Positions 1 to 9,989 of a stretch of 50,853 nt of DNA are shown here, one piece after another. Location: positions 1 through 50,853 of the forward strand of contig WSUB01000236.1 of NCBI GenBank assembly GCA_019633425.1. Reading direction: 5' to 3'. Positions within the stretch are counted from its first letter, which is position 1. Every line of letters starts with the position of its first letter. Made by a program: the position numbers and the translations under genes. This stretch comes from Tulasnella sp. 424. Its lineage: Eukaryota; Basidiomycota; Agaricomycetes; Cantharellales; Tulasnellaceae. Under the pieces are notes generated by a model. That model was not told the DNA's origin, searched no databases, and was given only the letters and a program-made list of their open reading frames with translations.

Positions 1-700
1 GCAAGCTGTATCCTCAGCAACACTTTGGTGCGTTCACGTTGCGAAGCCTGCTTTTCCCTAACTCACACCCTGATAGCACAACCGCAGACCCTAATGCAAG
101 AAACCGCAGCCGGGGGAGTTATAACTGAACGGCACTAGTATATCTGTGCAATATAGTCTTCATAGGAAATATATCCCAAAAGGCTTTTTCCTGATGCACA
201 AGTTTGATGAAACTCCCCTTGAAACCCCCTTGTATCCAACCTGACTACAGCTAAGCCTTCCAATATATCACATTTCTTATCGATGCATTAATATTGCTCA
301 CACATGGTCTAATGACTTCAGGAGCGAAGGAGGAGAGTCTCGGCGACCGGCGGAGCCGGTCAGCGAACTCGATGCCTTCATCGGGAGGTCGCTTGGACAT
401 CCTCTTGTGATTGAAGGAATGACTGGATAGCAAAGAGCGATTCATGGTCTAACTTACACCATAGCATCGAGCAACCCCCTCGTCACTCCTCCAGTGACCT
501 TGCAAGTTTTTGAGTCCCCATGATTCTACACTCCCACGGTTGATGTGATCTCTCAAAGCAACCAATCAGTGACCATGACTAGCACCAATCTAGCTCATTG
601 TGTCACCCTAAAATATAGAAGTAGGATTAGATAATGGATCAGTACCGTGTATACCTGGTATGCATATGGGGAGCATGAGTGTAGCCTTGTTACTTACCAT
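1..700. other. No gene recognised (left edge)
   Basis: Nothing in this stretch reads as a conserved protein on either strand; the open frames are under 70 codons and have no recognisable motif. The segment around 470-510 loosely resembles the tail of the dispersed repeat described at 838-1310, but too weakly to call. Confidence 0.4.
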
Positions 701-707
701 CAGTAAC

Positions 708-787
708 AATATAGTGTGGTCTCATCTCCGGCAGAAGACGAGTGTCTCAGCAGCGATAGCTGCCAAACACGAGGCTTTCGCCCAAGC
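708..787. repeat. Short dispersed repeat, copy 1 (partner 6403-6480)
   Basis: About 78 bp starting 'tagtgtgg' and ending 'gaggctttcgccc' recurs at 6403-6480 with scattered substitutions. A related string also occurs near 18120-18170 inside the larger repeat. It flanks the copia fragments on both sides, so it may be a remnant of a third mobile element. No coding capacity is visible. Confidence 0.5.
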
Positions 788-837
788 ACGTCTGGATGTG
801 TTATACTAAATAAATGCATTTTGATTGATATCTTCTC

Positions 838-1310
838 TGGGAACCGGCGAACGTGAGCCTTGAGCCTTGCCACCTATTTGATATAGGAATGTTCGATTAT
901 AATCCCAAGAAATATGACATTGGGTTGCTTGCAAACTCTCAGCAATGCCTATTATCTTCAAGTCCCCGTTCATCCGGATTCCGGATCTACCCAATGCTGT
1001 GGATGTGATAGGGTGCTGTAAGGAAGGCTGGGTTGAAGTCACATCGGATGTGACTTCACCCGGGTGGAATTTTGTGCACCAATGACCTTAAGATCTCATG
1101 GCTTGTCCTAGCTTGGTCACTCACCTGTTAGATGCTGGATGGGAATAGCCTGACTTGGACACAGAAAATACAGCTTATACATGGCGAAGCTGCCGGACGC
1201 GAGACCTTCACCTGCTCTTGGACTATGCAGACAATTGACTAAAGATTTTAGGGACTCGGACCAAGCAATCGACCCTCTGTCGCCGGAACGGCGACATTGC
1301 AAGTGTCAGC
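838..1310. repeat. Dispersed repeat family R1, copy 1 (partner 17788-18262)
   Basis: Roughly 470 bp align in the same orientation with 17788-18262. Shared blocks include 'ggcgaacgtgag', 'cacctatt.gatatagga', 'aactctcagcaatgcct', 'tgtgcaccaatgacctta' and a tail around 'cgccggaacgg'. Small indels break any shared reading frame, which argues for a non-coding mobile remnant rather than a gene pair. No terminal inverted repeats or target duplication could be fixed by eye. The open frames inside it are not conserved between the copies and are not called. Confidence 0.65.
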
Positions 1311-2239
1311 TAACCTCCCCACTTACTGCTGTTTGCAGAAGAGTTAGCACAAACCGAACATCTGTGAAATTTTGACTGTTTTTGACACCGACGTCAGCAA
1401 CGGATAGCTCCTCCAAATCAGCGTCTTTTCCTCCCAAAATTTGTTGAACTCATTATGAGACATGTATCAAAGGGCCTCAGGTATTGTTGGGCAGCCATCC
1501 AGATGCTTGCATATGGTCTCGCACTCAAGGTCATTGACCTCTGTTCCCTGATCTCAAAATGGACTTTTAACTGGATTAGCACTTGTTTCCTTACCACTGG
1601 TAGTTCCATCCTCCCAAAAATTGATTGTTTAAGAGAGCCCAGGGCATGAGATGATAGGGGGAAGTTAGGGAGGGGGTGATCATTCAGTCCATGATAAAGT
1701 ACTGCAAGGAGAACAAAAATCCGCATATTGTCTGCCAAATTCAACCCAAGAGAGCCCTCTGAAACCCTTGATAAAGTTGTCTGCAGGTCATGCTGCACTC
1801 AGAAAGCCATAGAAACAAAGGCTAGGGATTGCTGATGGAAGCTCAGGCCAAATCTTGAATGTCTTGAAATATTGAGAGATATAGTTGAGATATAGCTAGA
1901 CCCCTAGCTCCATCATCTCAGAGAACGCGTACCAATTTCTAGGCTGGTTGCTGCCATGGTGATGTAGGGATTTGTTGCCAACAGGAGGCAGAAAAAAAGT
2001 CGAAAATTGCATAAGGACATGTTTGTGCCAACTTTGCTGCAAACAGCAGTAAACGCTTGTCAGACTCTCTCAGACGGAACACACTGCATATTATACACAG
2101 GTAGACATGCACAAGAATACAGCTACGGTGGATTTAATCTGATTAATTATGGATTATTATGATTAAATACTCGCTCCTCATTTATTCCAGTCTGAGTAAT
2201 ACGAATGGCTATGTTAGATTAGGATACAGTTAGATTAAA
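1311..2239. other. No gene recognised
   Basis: About 930 bp with only short, unconserved open frames. The part from about 2100 to 2240 is AT-rich and adjoins the 3' end of the minus-strand copia fragment, so it could hold the decayed end of that element. I could not match it to a second LTR. Confidence 0.35.
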
Positions 2240-3091
2240 TTATCCATACGTATCTAATTGTAATCCCTCGTTACCACAGCCAGGGGGTGATGATATAAGA
2301 GGAGCTTCCATGGTGGAGTTGGTAACAATGGGTTGCCACTTGCTACTCCAGCTGATAGGCCCGTTGCCAAGATAGAAGACATATCCTGAGGTGGAGTGAC
2401 TAGTGTCCGGACAATCTTGAAACAAGGAATCGGAGTAGGTGGTGAGGAGAGGGTATCCGGAGCAAACTCCACCAAGGACAAGAGAGTGGTCCAGTGTGCC
2501 CTTAAGGTACCAGAAAACACGCTTCACCCCTTGCCAGTGCTTCTTGCCAGGGTTACTGCCGAAGTGGCTGAGCTTCCCAATGGTGTAAGCGAGGTCAGGA
2601 TGCGTTCCAAGCATGAGATACATTAGACTTCTGATAGCTTCGAGGTAGGGTACGGTTGCCATCTTCTGTTGATCTTCTGAGTCCTTAGCCGGGCTGTCCT
2701 GGTCAGAGAATTGATGATCGGAGACGACAGGAGTGTCTTCAGATGAGCAATCAAGCATAGAGAAGCGTTCGAGGATGGTACAAGCGAATTTGCCTTGATG
2801 GCTGGTAATAGTGCAGGTCGCTCAGTTGCAGATCCATTCAATAGCCAGGTAGAAGTGAAGAGGTCCTAAATCTTCAGCTTCAAATTGGGATTTGATGAAC
2901 ACTTTAATCTCGTCGAGCTTTTTGTGGTTATTTTCGGTGATTGCCATATCGTTGACATGAGTGAGGAGTATGATGATATCCTTTCCAAAATGCCCGATGT
3001 AGACAGAGAAATCTGCCGTGCTTTGGACTAGCTTATGTTGTAGTTTATTATTGTTTGTGTTTACTGTTTGTCTGTGTGTGCCCTTTACCAT
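2240..3091 (-). mobile_element. Ty1/copia fragment: end of reverse transcriptase and RNase H, decayed
   Basis: Reading leftward from 3091, this is the 3' part of a copia polyprotein. The region near 2925-2985 reads LLTHVNDMAI where the family has a YVDD box, so the first catalytic aspartate is replaced by Asn. After a frame break (about 2760-2820) comes ILERFSMLDC, then SLMYLMLGTHPDLAYTIGKL, VKRVFWYLKGT, a YSDS box and STSGYVF, the standard copia RNase H order. The end is degenerate. It is head to head with the gag of the plus-strand copia fragment, so the pair is not one collinear element. An inactive remnant; the family call is secure, but which element it came from is unknown. Confidence 0.88.
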
Positions 3092-3441
3092 ATAGATGGA
3101 CTTTTCGCCCTCACTTGGATGTTCTCTTAACTGCGTTCTGAGATCACTCCAAGGTAATAGTTTATTCTCTCCCTTATTACCAAGTGCTGTATTACTTCAG
3201 GTTATGGGCCCAGAGTAACCAGTTGAATCTCCACAAAGCATTTCAACAACGGTTCACACTCAAATCCGCATTCCTACCCTATACCACTTGTTCTCTCATC
3301 TTCCACTAGTTCCCTATCATCGTTCAACACTCTATCCAAGATGTCCAATACGAAGGAGACGCACCAGGTCCATCCGATGCACCTAGACTCCCCGAACGTG
3401 CTCCAGCTACCCCAAGCAGCAGTGCAAAGGCTATCCCCTCT
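3092..3441. other. Junction between two opposed copia fragments; possible LTR end and primer-binding site
   Basis: This 350-bp stretch separates the minus-strand copia 3' fragment from the plus-strand gag. The string 'gttatgggccca' at about 3200-3212 resembles the primer-binding site that follows the 5' LTR in many copia elements, so an LTR could end near 3199. I found no second copy of this LTR in the window, so its boundaries are not established. Confidence 0.3.
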
Positions 3442-4293
3442 GTGTTCAAACTCCCAAAAAGTTTCAAGCTCCTCATCGGCTCTGACAACTGGGACACCTG
3501 GTCATTCCGTCTATGCAATGTCTGTGAAGGTGAAGACGCGTGGGGCATTGTCACAGGTGCCAAGGCACAGCCAGCACCTACTGAGAGGGCAAAACTTGCT
3601 TTGTGGAAGCAGAAAGAGCATGCAGCCCAGATTACAATCAACCTCGCAGTCGCCAAATCATGCATTCCACTTGGTGAGAACGCCGCCACTGCCTACAAAG
3701 CCTGGAAGGCACTCTCCAATGTGTACAAGTTGAAAGGGCTTCTCTCCACCTTCCACTACCAGGCACAGCTTATCTCTTTTTGTTTCAACAAAGTCCAACC
3801 CCTCAACACCCAGATCAATCAGCTACGTCAACTTCACATTAAGCAAGTGACCGCTGGCATCCCCTGCAAGGAATGGGACTTCGCGATCTGCATCCTTGGG
3901 GCACTTCCTGACTCCTACGCCATTGTCAAGAAGTCAATCCTCACCAGCCAAACCGATCTGAAGAAGCTCGATCTTTCCTTGATCATCAGCCTCATCACGC
4001 AGGACAAGATGGAACGGAACGGCCACTCTCTTGCAGTCAACCCTGAAGCTTCCTTCGCCGCATGTCAGGGACAGAAGCATCATCACCATCAGCCCAATCC
4101 CAATCCTAATCCTCCCAATCTGAACAAGAAGCAGGACAATAAGAAGACTGGTACTTGCAACTGGTGTCGAGGCAAAGGCCACTTGGAATCCGAGTGCAGG
4201 AAGAAGAAGGACTCACAGGCTCAGGCTCAACTCAGAGCTGAGAAGTCTAACCAGCAGCGACGCAATAAGAAAAGAAAACGACACACCACCTGA
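3442..4293 (+). CDS. Copia Gag-like protein with CCHC zinc knuckle
   Basis: An open frame of 283 codons, possibly open a little further upstream. The N-terminal two thirds match the UBN2-type copia Gag: LLIGSDNWDTW, then a helix with AYKAWKALSNVY and YQAQLISF. A low-complexity His/Pro/Asn stretch (residues 210-230) precedes a CX2CX4HX4C knuckle, CNWCRGKGHLESEC, and a Lys/Arg-rich tail. Such a protein would coat element RNA in virus-like particles. It is the best-preserved part of the element, but the downstream pol is broken, so it probably persists only as part of a dead copy. A stop at 4291-4293 separates it from the protease region. Confidence 0.85.
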   Translation: MFKLPKSFKLLIGSDNWDTWSFRLCNVCEGEDAWGIVTGAKAQPAPTERAKLALWKQKEHAAQITINLAVAKSCIPLGENAATAYKAWKALSNVYKLKGLLSTFHYQAQLISFCFNKVQPLNTQINQLRQLHIKQVTAGIPCKEWDFAICILGALPDSYAIVKKSILTSQTDLKKLDLSLIISLITQDKMERNGHSLAVNPEASFAACQGQKHHHHQPNPNPNPPNLNKKQDNKKTGTCNWCRGKGHLESECRKKKDSQAQAQLRAEKSNQQRRNKKRKRHTT

Positions 4294-4299
4294 TCCCAA

Positions 4300-5750
4300 G
4301 GGCTGGGTTGCCACTCTCGCTATCAATGATGAAGCCTCTGAGAAAGCAAAGACTACTCTAGACCATCTTGCAGCTGGGGAACGGTGGGAGTTCAACTCCG
4401 GAGCTACCCACATCTTCAACGGAAACTTGGAGTCCTTCGCTGACTACAAGCCTTTCAATAAGCCTATTGCCATCAGTCTCACTTCACCTAAGAGCTCCTT
4501 AGACGCCCTCAGATCAGGTACTCTTACCATTTGTTTTACCCCTCCCAACTCTCCACCAGTAACGATCTGCATCACAAACACGTTCAACACCCCTGGCATT
4601 GTGAATCTCATCTCGATCTCTCACCTTGACAATCTCAGATGCCGCATCCAGTTCGGTGACAAGAAGGTTGACATCTGGAACGGTGATGAGCTTGAGCTAT
4701 CAGTACCTCGAACTGGAAACGCATACCGATGCAAGGGAGAAGTTCTACTACCCAAGAAAGCCCAGGCTGTAAAGGTGGAGAACACCTCTTGGCATTGACA
4801 TTGGGCTCATATTGGGACTTTCTCTCTTCTCAAAATTGCCCGCAAAGACCTGGTTATCAACTTCGACTACAACACAAAAGTCAATGGGAGTGCAACTTCA
4901 TGCGATGCCTGTCTCAAAGGCAAGCATACCCGTTTGCCCTTCCCTACTGGAGGTCATACTCGTGCAAAGAAACCACTCAAGCTTGTCCATTTGGACATTT
5001 GTGGACCGTTCCTGACCACACAAGAAGGTTTTAAATACTACATAACCCTCCTCAATGACTACACTGAGTATGGAGTCGTCTATCAGTTGAAGGCTAATTC
5101 AGACACCACCGCTTCCTTCAAGGACTACCACGTCCGTGCTGAAAAGCATACTGGAGCTTTACTTAAGGCTATCCAAACCGATAACAGAGGCAAATATGAA
5201 GGGGAATTCGAACGATACTGTACCGAGAATGGAATCCATCACCAACGTACTACCCCTCACACCCACAAGCAGAACGGAGTTGCTGAATGTCTCAATCACA
5301 CTCTGAACGACACTATCGTTTAGCTGCCTCATCAACGCCAACTTAGGAGATGGGTACTGGTCTGATGCATTGCTCTACGCAATGTATACACAAAACCATT
5401 CACCGTCATATGCCATACCCGGATTCCTACCCTTCACTCTCTGGAACAACGGGACGAAGCCCTCCGCCGCTTGCTTCCAACCCTTCGGTTGCACAGCTTA
5501 TGTTCATATCCCTAAGAAGGTTCACCAGGGCAAGCTCGCGCCCAAATCACTTAAAGCAATCTTCCTCGGTTACAACGCAAATCACAAGGCTTGGAGGTGT
5601 TATGACCCCGTTAGCCGGAAGGAGTATTCATTATGTGATGTGACTTTCCTTGAGGACGTGCCGTACACCTCACCCAAGGAGACTCTGACCATCAATAGAC
5701 CTATCGTCAACGAAGACAAAGACTCTGATTCAGACTCCAAGGACGAATAG
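4300..5750 (+). pseudogene. Copia pol: protease, pre-integrase and integrase, broken by frameshifts
   Basis: The frame around 4380 reads WEFNSGATHIF where copia proteases have DSGA; the catalytic Asp codon position (4394-4396) is AAC, Asn. Protease-like sequence continues to 4798 and ends in a stop. A GAG-pre-integrase motif CDACLKGKHTRLPFP lies at about 4897-4945. The integrase core follows with HLDICGP, QTDNRGKY and a KQNGVAECLN block, i.e. the three acidic positions. A stop near 5321 with a one-base shift interrupts it. The C-terminal FGCTAYVHIPKK and KAIFLGYNANHKAWRCYDP sequence continues to 5750. Several independent lesions make this a pseudogene of a mobile element. Confidence 0.87.
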
Positions 5751-5858
5751 CAACCTCTCGTTACTCTTACTCCTTCCACTTCCTCTACATCTTCCACTTC
5801 CTCCACTTCCTCACCCCCAAATTCTCTACCTCCGTCGATTCCACCTCCAGTCGTTCCC

Positions 5859-6130
5859 TTGGCACCCTCTCTACCTCTTGACCAGCAGCAGCAACTGCCT
5901 GAACCAAAGCCTAAACATCGTCGGGGCCTACCAGATCCATTCCCCATTATGGAAACTCAACTTTGTCAGAACATTGCACCCCCAGTGCAGTTCTCGGTTG
6001 ACCACTCTGCTTGTCTGGCATATGAGTTTGGCTTAGTGGCCATGGACCCTCGATCCTACAAGGAAGCATTAGCAGGCCTGGACCATAAGCAGTGGGAGGA
6101 ATCCATCCGATCCAAGTACAACAGCCTCAT
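5859..6130 (+). pseudogene. Copia reverse transcriptase, N-terminal stub
   Basis: A Pro/Gln-rich linker leads to DPRSYKEALAGLDHKQWEESI, the usual start of a copia reverse transcriptase domain. Similarity then stops near 6130 and no palm motifs follow, so the element was cut here. The missing part of the domain is what is seen in opposite orientation at 2240-3091, but nothing shows that the two came from the same copy. Confidence 0.75.
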
Positions 6131-6402
6131 TTCCTGTCCGTCAGCTTTTCCTTTCCACACTGTGGCAAAGGAATCGCACAGAAAAGCAGATGGAAGTGTA
6201 GTAAGAGCTCATAGTAATGCAGGTCTCTTCACCATTATTTACTCTCAACTTCCACTTACCATCTTCACGCGGTACTGAAGGACTACCAGCCCCGCAGGGA
6301 TGCCCAGATGCTGTTGGATGGCAGTTAGTGGATAGCATGGAGTGGAGTGACTTCCCAGTATTTATTTAGAATCAAAACACAGCCAGTGAGGCTTCCAAAT
6401 GA

Positions 6403-6480
6403 TATAGTGTGGCCTTGTCTCTGGTGAAAGATGAGCACCTGGGTGGTGACAGCCACCGAACGTGAGGCTTTCGCCCTATC
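6403..6480. repeat. Short dispersed repeat, copy 2 (partner 708-787)
   Basis: Matches 708-787 in the same orientation. It lies just beyond the truncated copia reverse transcriptase. The remainder of 6300-6880 shows no recognisable gene; a run of A residues occurs near 6741. Confidence 0.5.
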
Positions 6481-6878
6481 ACTATGTTTTGTGGGTGATG
6501 TTCGCTACACCAATAGTCTCGGATTATCCTTTGAGCAATCCATCCTCTGACGTTGCAAGTAAGAACCATGTCATTGGCATGCTCCTGGCGATCAAACCGA
6601 GAGCATTGTTTGTTTGTGTAGATGTTCAGCAGATGTCAGCCGCTCCCCAAATAGACTCCCATTTCTTGCCCAAAGCTACCAATAAACATGCCAGTTGAAT
6701 TTTTTTGTTAGTTATTATCTATTAGCTAGTCAAAGGACCAAAAAAAAATGAACATAACTGAGGCCCTTGGGGCTTTATTTTAAATACTCGACCGTTTCGC
6801 CCAATATGTTTGACCCATTGCAAATGCAGCTGGACCGGTTCGGGTTCAACCTAGACCGGTTTGTTTGTCTGACACCCT

Positions 6879-6883
6879 GAGGA
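6879..6883. repeat. Target-site duplication (gagga), left
   Basis: The five bases 'gagga' directly precede the left LTR and recur directly after the right LTR at 9990-9994. Five-bp duplications are typical of Ty3/gypsy integration. It fixes the outer boundaries of the element, although a 5-bp match alone could be chance. Confidence 0.6.
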
Positions 6884-7219
6884 TGTCATGACCACGATCA
6901 TTATGAGATAAGATAAGAAACAGGGAATCAGACATGGCCGGAGGAACCTCGATGACATGCTGTTCAGGCATGTATCTCAGTCAGTGCCTCAAGGCTACCA
7001 TACGCTCATTACTCAGACGACACGTCAGCGTTCCATGAAGTTCTATAACGTTCTTTCAGTCTTTATATATGAACCTAGTGAGGAGGGTTGTTCCTCACTT
7101 TGCCTCTTGTGTTCTATCTACAGCAAAGCCTCTTGAATACAACAACTTACACCTCTACTCGATTATCTCTTGACTCTGAAACCAGCCTCGCAATAAGGAT
7201 ATTCTATCGGAGGCTGACA
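6884..7219 (+). repeat. Ty3/gypsy left LTR
   Basis: 336 bp starting 'tgtcatgacc' and ending 'gctgaca' (TG..CA). It matches 9606-9989 almost throughout, apart from an extra block of about 48 bp in the right copy and scattered substitutions. A 'tatatat' box at about 7063 and the shared 'aggagggttgttcctcact' block mark the presumed promoter part. The divergence shows the insertion is not brand new. Confidence 0.88.
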
Positions 7220-7229
7220 TTAGGCAAAG

Positions 7230-7752
7230 TTGCCAAAGGTGTACCTTGTCACCCTGGAATCTCCAGTACCATCGTACGAAACCAACTCTCCAGAAACTTG
7301 GGACGGGTTCACCTTCAGACAGGAACCTGCCGACCTCATTGACCACCTCGAGCATTCAATCAAGAATCCCTATTGGAACAAAAGTGAACAATTATTCCTA
7401 CATAACCACCTTGCGATTCTAAAGCATTTGCAACATATCTCTAGTGGCACCCCTCGCAGTACGCATCGCCAAAAAGCAGGAACGACAGAACAAGCTGTTA
7501 AGACAAACAGCAAGAAAGATCGCCCAATCAGTAACTCAAGAGCAGTGGGAGCAAAGACTCAAGGAACGCACCAAGAAGTGGGTATACGAAAACCATCGAA
7601 GCAACAAACCTAGACCAGTAGTCTCCACCAACGACCTTGACACCCTCGTCAAAGAACTTGAAGTACAAATTCTCGTCAAAACCAAGGAAGAAACTCCAGT
7701 AGATCAGTCAAACCTTGGAATTCCCCTCAAGCGACCCACGTACATACCATGA
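7230..7752 (+). pseudogene. Gypsy leader/gag-region open frames, uncertain
   Basis: Two overlapping frames (7230-7613 and 7444-7752) follow the left LTR. They contain PETWDGFTFRQEPADLIDHLEH and a Lys/Gln-rich stretch. In gypsy elements of this type the space between LTR and gag often holds such sequence. No domain can be named, and the frame switch suggests decay. Confidence 0.4.
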
Positions 7753-8084
7753 ACCTTCGGAGCAGGCGTCCTTAACCAGTACCACATCTGAGCAACGAAA
7801 GCCAACAAGAAGCAGGAAGTATACGACACTGATGTCAGCGAACAAACTAGGGTGCAGAAAGACTCCTCCAGCTCATCTTCCTGTACTCCTATTTTTCATT
7901 CGATGAACTCAAGTTCTTCATTCCGTACGAACCATTTCCACCACAGTATCACCGGGCCTACCACATACTACCCCTTGACCACTTCATCCACGTCATTCAA
8001 ACACCATGGATACAACCTTCGATGCAGTAGACTTTAAAATTTGGCAGTCTCAGCAACGAAGAATTACGAAACACACTAACCACG

Positions 8085-8374
8085 ATGAGCACGAACATTC
8101 GAGCATTATCACAAGCCCTAATAAATGCACGCAATGAAGTCGACCAAGCCAATGCCACTGCCACCCAAGCAAACTCTCAACTCGCCACTATGCAAGGAAC
8201 TATGCAAGCACTCAATGTAGGAGGAGCAGTCACAGCCACAATAGCCGGGCTCAACACAGCCACCCAGAACCTTACCAATGGACTTACAAACATCCCAACC
8301 CAATTCACTACAACTGGAGCGACGACTGGAGGAGGATTGAAGCCGGTAAAACCCGAACCCTTCAAAGGGGGAAG
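8085..8374 (+). pseudogene. Gypsy Gag, N-terminal stub
   Basis: Starts with ATG and reads an Ala/Thr/Gln-rich helix (NARNEVDQANATATQANSQL), then KPVKPEPFKGG, the usual start of the gypsy capsid domain. The frame remains open to 8456, but from 8375 it is reading the inverted LTR of the nested element, so the true gag sequence ends there. The capsid and zinc knuckle are missing. Confidence 0.65.
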
Positions 8375-8736
8375 TGTCAGAGTCGAGATCGATGTCGTCA
8401 AGCGAGGCGCTTCAAGAGTCAAGAGTGCAAGGGTAAAGGATGATGATACTAGTTGAGTAGACGAGAGGCGGAATGAGGAACAACCCTCCTCATTCCATCA
8501 AGCTATTATAGTACAAAAGTGGAGGTGATGACTAACAAATGTGTAACGACATGAGGCACTGACTGACGATACATGAGGCAATGAATAAGTGAGTGGAGGT
8601 GACGCGTAAGCAGGTGGAGACGACGCGTAATTGCTTAACAAATGGAAGGTGCTAGAATGTTCCGACAAGATGAGATAACGAGTGTTGTTGATAAGATAAG
8701 ATATGATAAGCATGGGGTGAGGACGGGGTCATCACA
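8375..8736 (-). repeat. LTR of nested gypsy element, reverse orientation
   Basis: On the minus strand this begins 'tgtgatgacc' and ends 'ctctgaca'. It shares the block 'aggagggttgttcctca..tgcctct' and a 'cttgactct' tail with the LTRs at 6884 and 9606, so it belongs to a related but distinct family. It directly follows the chromodomain stop on the minus strand, as a 3' LTR should. Confidence 0.72.
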
Positions 8737-8741
8737 GTTGC

Positions 8742-9330
8742 TCCTCCTTAAGGGCAAAGCTGAGACGATTGGCGTTGAGGCGTAGTACTGGGAGCTTCAG
8801 GGAATCATTGATGGAATTCTCATACAAGATCTGGGGAGTGTTTGAGATTTTCTGCATTTTCCCATGTATTGCCTTCGTCTCCGAATCCTTTCCATTTGAC
8901 TAGATACTGCAATCGACGGTAGTAGAAACGGGAGTTGAGGATCTTTTCCACCTCCCATTCATCTTGATCTTCGACGACAATTGGAGGCGGGGGAGGCTGC
9001 GTTCATCCTGGAATAGTGTCGGTGACATGGGGGGTAATAAGCGTGACATGGAAGACTGGATGAATCTTCATTGTGGAGGGGAGGGTGAGCTTGTAGGCGT
9101 GCAACGATACTTTGGCTTCAATTGGAAACAGTCCTAGTCTTTTTGCTGCTAATTTTGCAGAAGGACGATCCGTACTGATATTCTTCGCTTCTAACCAGAC
9201 TTTATCTCCGATTGCGTACTCCGGCTCCTGTTGATGTCGTTGGTCATAGAATTCCTTTTGCTTCTCCTGTGCGAGGGACATGGCTACTTGAACTTCCTTT
9301 ATACCATTCCAGGGTGAATCTTCGAGGAAC
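8742..9330 (-). pseudogene. Nested gypsy pol end: integrase C-terminus plus chromodomain, one in-frame TGA
   Basis: Minus-strand frame: FYDQRHQQEPEYAIGDKVWL, then KRLGLFPIEAKVS and IHPVFHVTLITPH, the gypsy integrase C-terminal fold. Then TIPG, a TGA at 9003-9005, and in the same frame EWEVEKILNSRFYYRRLQYL, VKWKGFGDEGNTWE and ENLKHSPDLV, a chromodomain. The TGA can be explained by CGA to TGA at a CpG. Chromodomains steer chromovirus integration towards heterochromatin marks. Upstream of about 9325 the frame only reads antisense of the host element's chromodomain, which marks the breakpoint. Confidence 0.82.
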
Positions 9331-9575
9331 CCCCACCCGAAAATATCAAAGGGGAAGATGAATACGAAGTGGAGGAAATCTTGAATTCCCGGTACTGGAG
9401 GAGACATCTTGAATACTACGTCAAATGGAAAGGATATGGAGAGGGTCATAACTCATGGGAACCAGTCCAGAACTTGGAAAATGCACAAGACAGGATCCGA
9501 AGTTTCCATTCCAAATACCCCGACGCAGTTTCTCCCAAACAAAGAAAAACCTCACCTCATCAACGAAACAAGTAA
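9326..9575 (+). pseudogene. Outer gypsy chromodomain (pol C-terminus)
   Basis: The plus-strand frame reads EYEVEEILNSRYWRRHLEYY, then VKWKGYGEGHNSWEPVQNLE and RIRSFHSKYP, a complete chromodomain including the aromatic-cage region. The right LTR follows 30 bp after the stop. It is the 3' end of the same element as the left gag stub; everything between was lost or replaced by the nested insertion. Confidence 0.82.
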
Positions 9576-9605
9576 CTATCTCGGTTCGGTCTTGGAGGGG
9601 GATGA

Positions 9606-9989
9606 TGTCATGACCACGATTGTTACAAGATAAGATAAGAAACGGGGAATCAGACATGGCCGGAGGAACCTCAATGACATGCTGTTCAGGCATGTATCTC
9701 AGTCAGTGCCTCAAGGCTACCATACGTTCATTACTCAGACGACGTGTCAGCGTTCACCTCAAGGCTACCATACGCTCATTACTCAGACAACATGTCAGCG
9801 TTTCATGAAGTTCTATAACATTCTTTCGGTCTTTATATACGAACCTAGTGAGGAGGGTTGTTCCTCACTTTGCCTCTTGTGTTCTATCTACAGCAAAGCC
9901 TCTTGAATACGACAACTTACACCTCTACTCGATTATCTCTTGACTCTGAAACCAGCCTCATGATAAGGATATTCTATCGGAGTCTGACA
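9606..9989 (+). repeat. Ty3/gypsy right LTR with internal 48-bp duplication
   Basis: 384 bp, TG..CA, matching 6884-7219. The block 'ctcaaggctaccatacg..cattactcagac' occurs twice in tandem here (from about 9709 and 9757) and once in the left LTR. Near its end, 'ctcatgataagg' (ATG at 9960) replaces 'ctcgcaataagg' of the left copy, creating an ATG in frame with the downstream lectin remnant. Confidence 0.88.

Larger units (their letters stand above)
6884..9989 (+). mobile_element. Ty3/gypsy (chromovirus-like) insertion with a nested gypsy fragment
   Basis: Two LTRs (6884-7219 and 9606-9989) bounded by 'gagga' enclose only about 2.4 kb, far short of a full gypsy element (5-6 kb). The internal part keeps the start of gag and, next to the right LTR, the chromodomain end of pol. 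Protease, reverse transcriptase and most of the integrase are absent. Between them lies the 3' end of a second, related gypsy in the opposite orientation (8375 to about 9325). The element sits directly before a truncated lectin gene. It is a dead copy. Confidence 0.82.

Noticed and set aside
806..1042. Small minus-strand frame inside R1 with a partly similar frame at 17583-17915
   Set aside because: The similarity is only that of the DNA repeat; indels shift the frame between copies.
8375..8456. Apparent C-terminus of the gypsy gag frame
   Set aside because: This part is the inverted LTR of the nested element read by chance.
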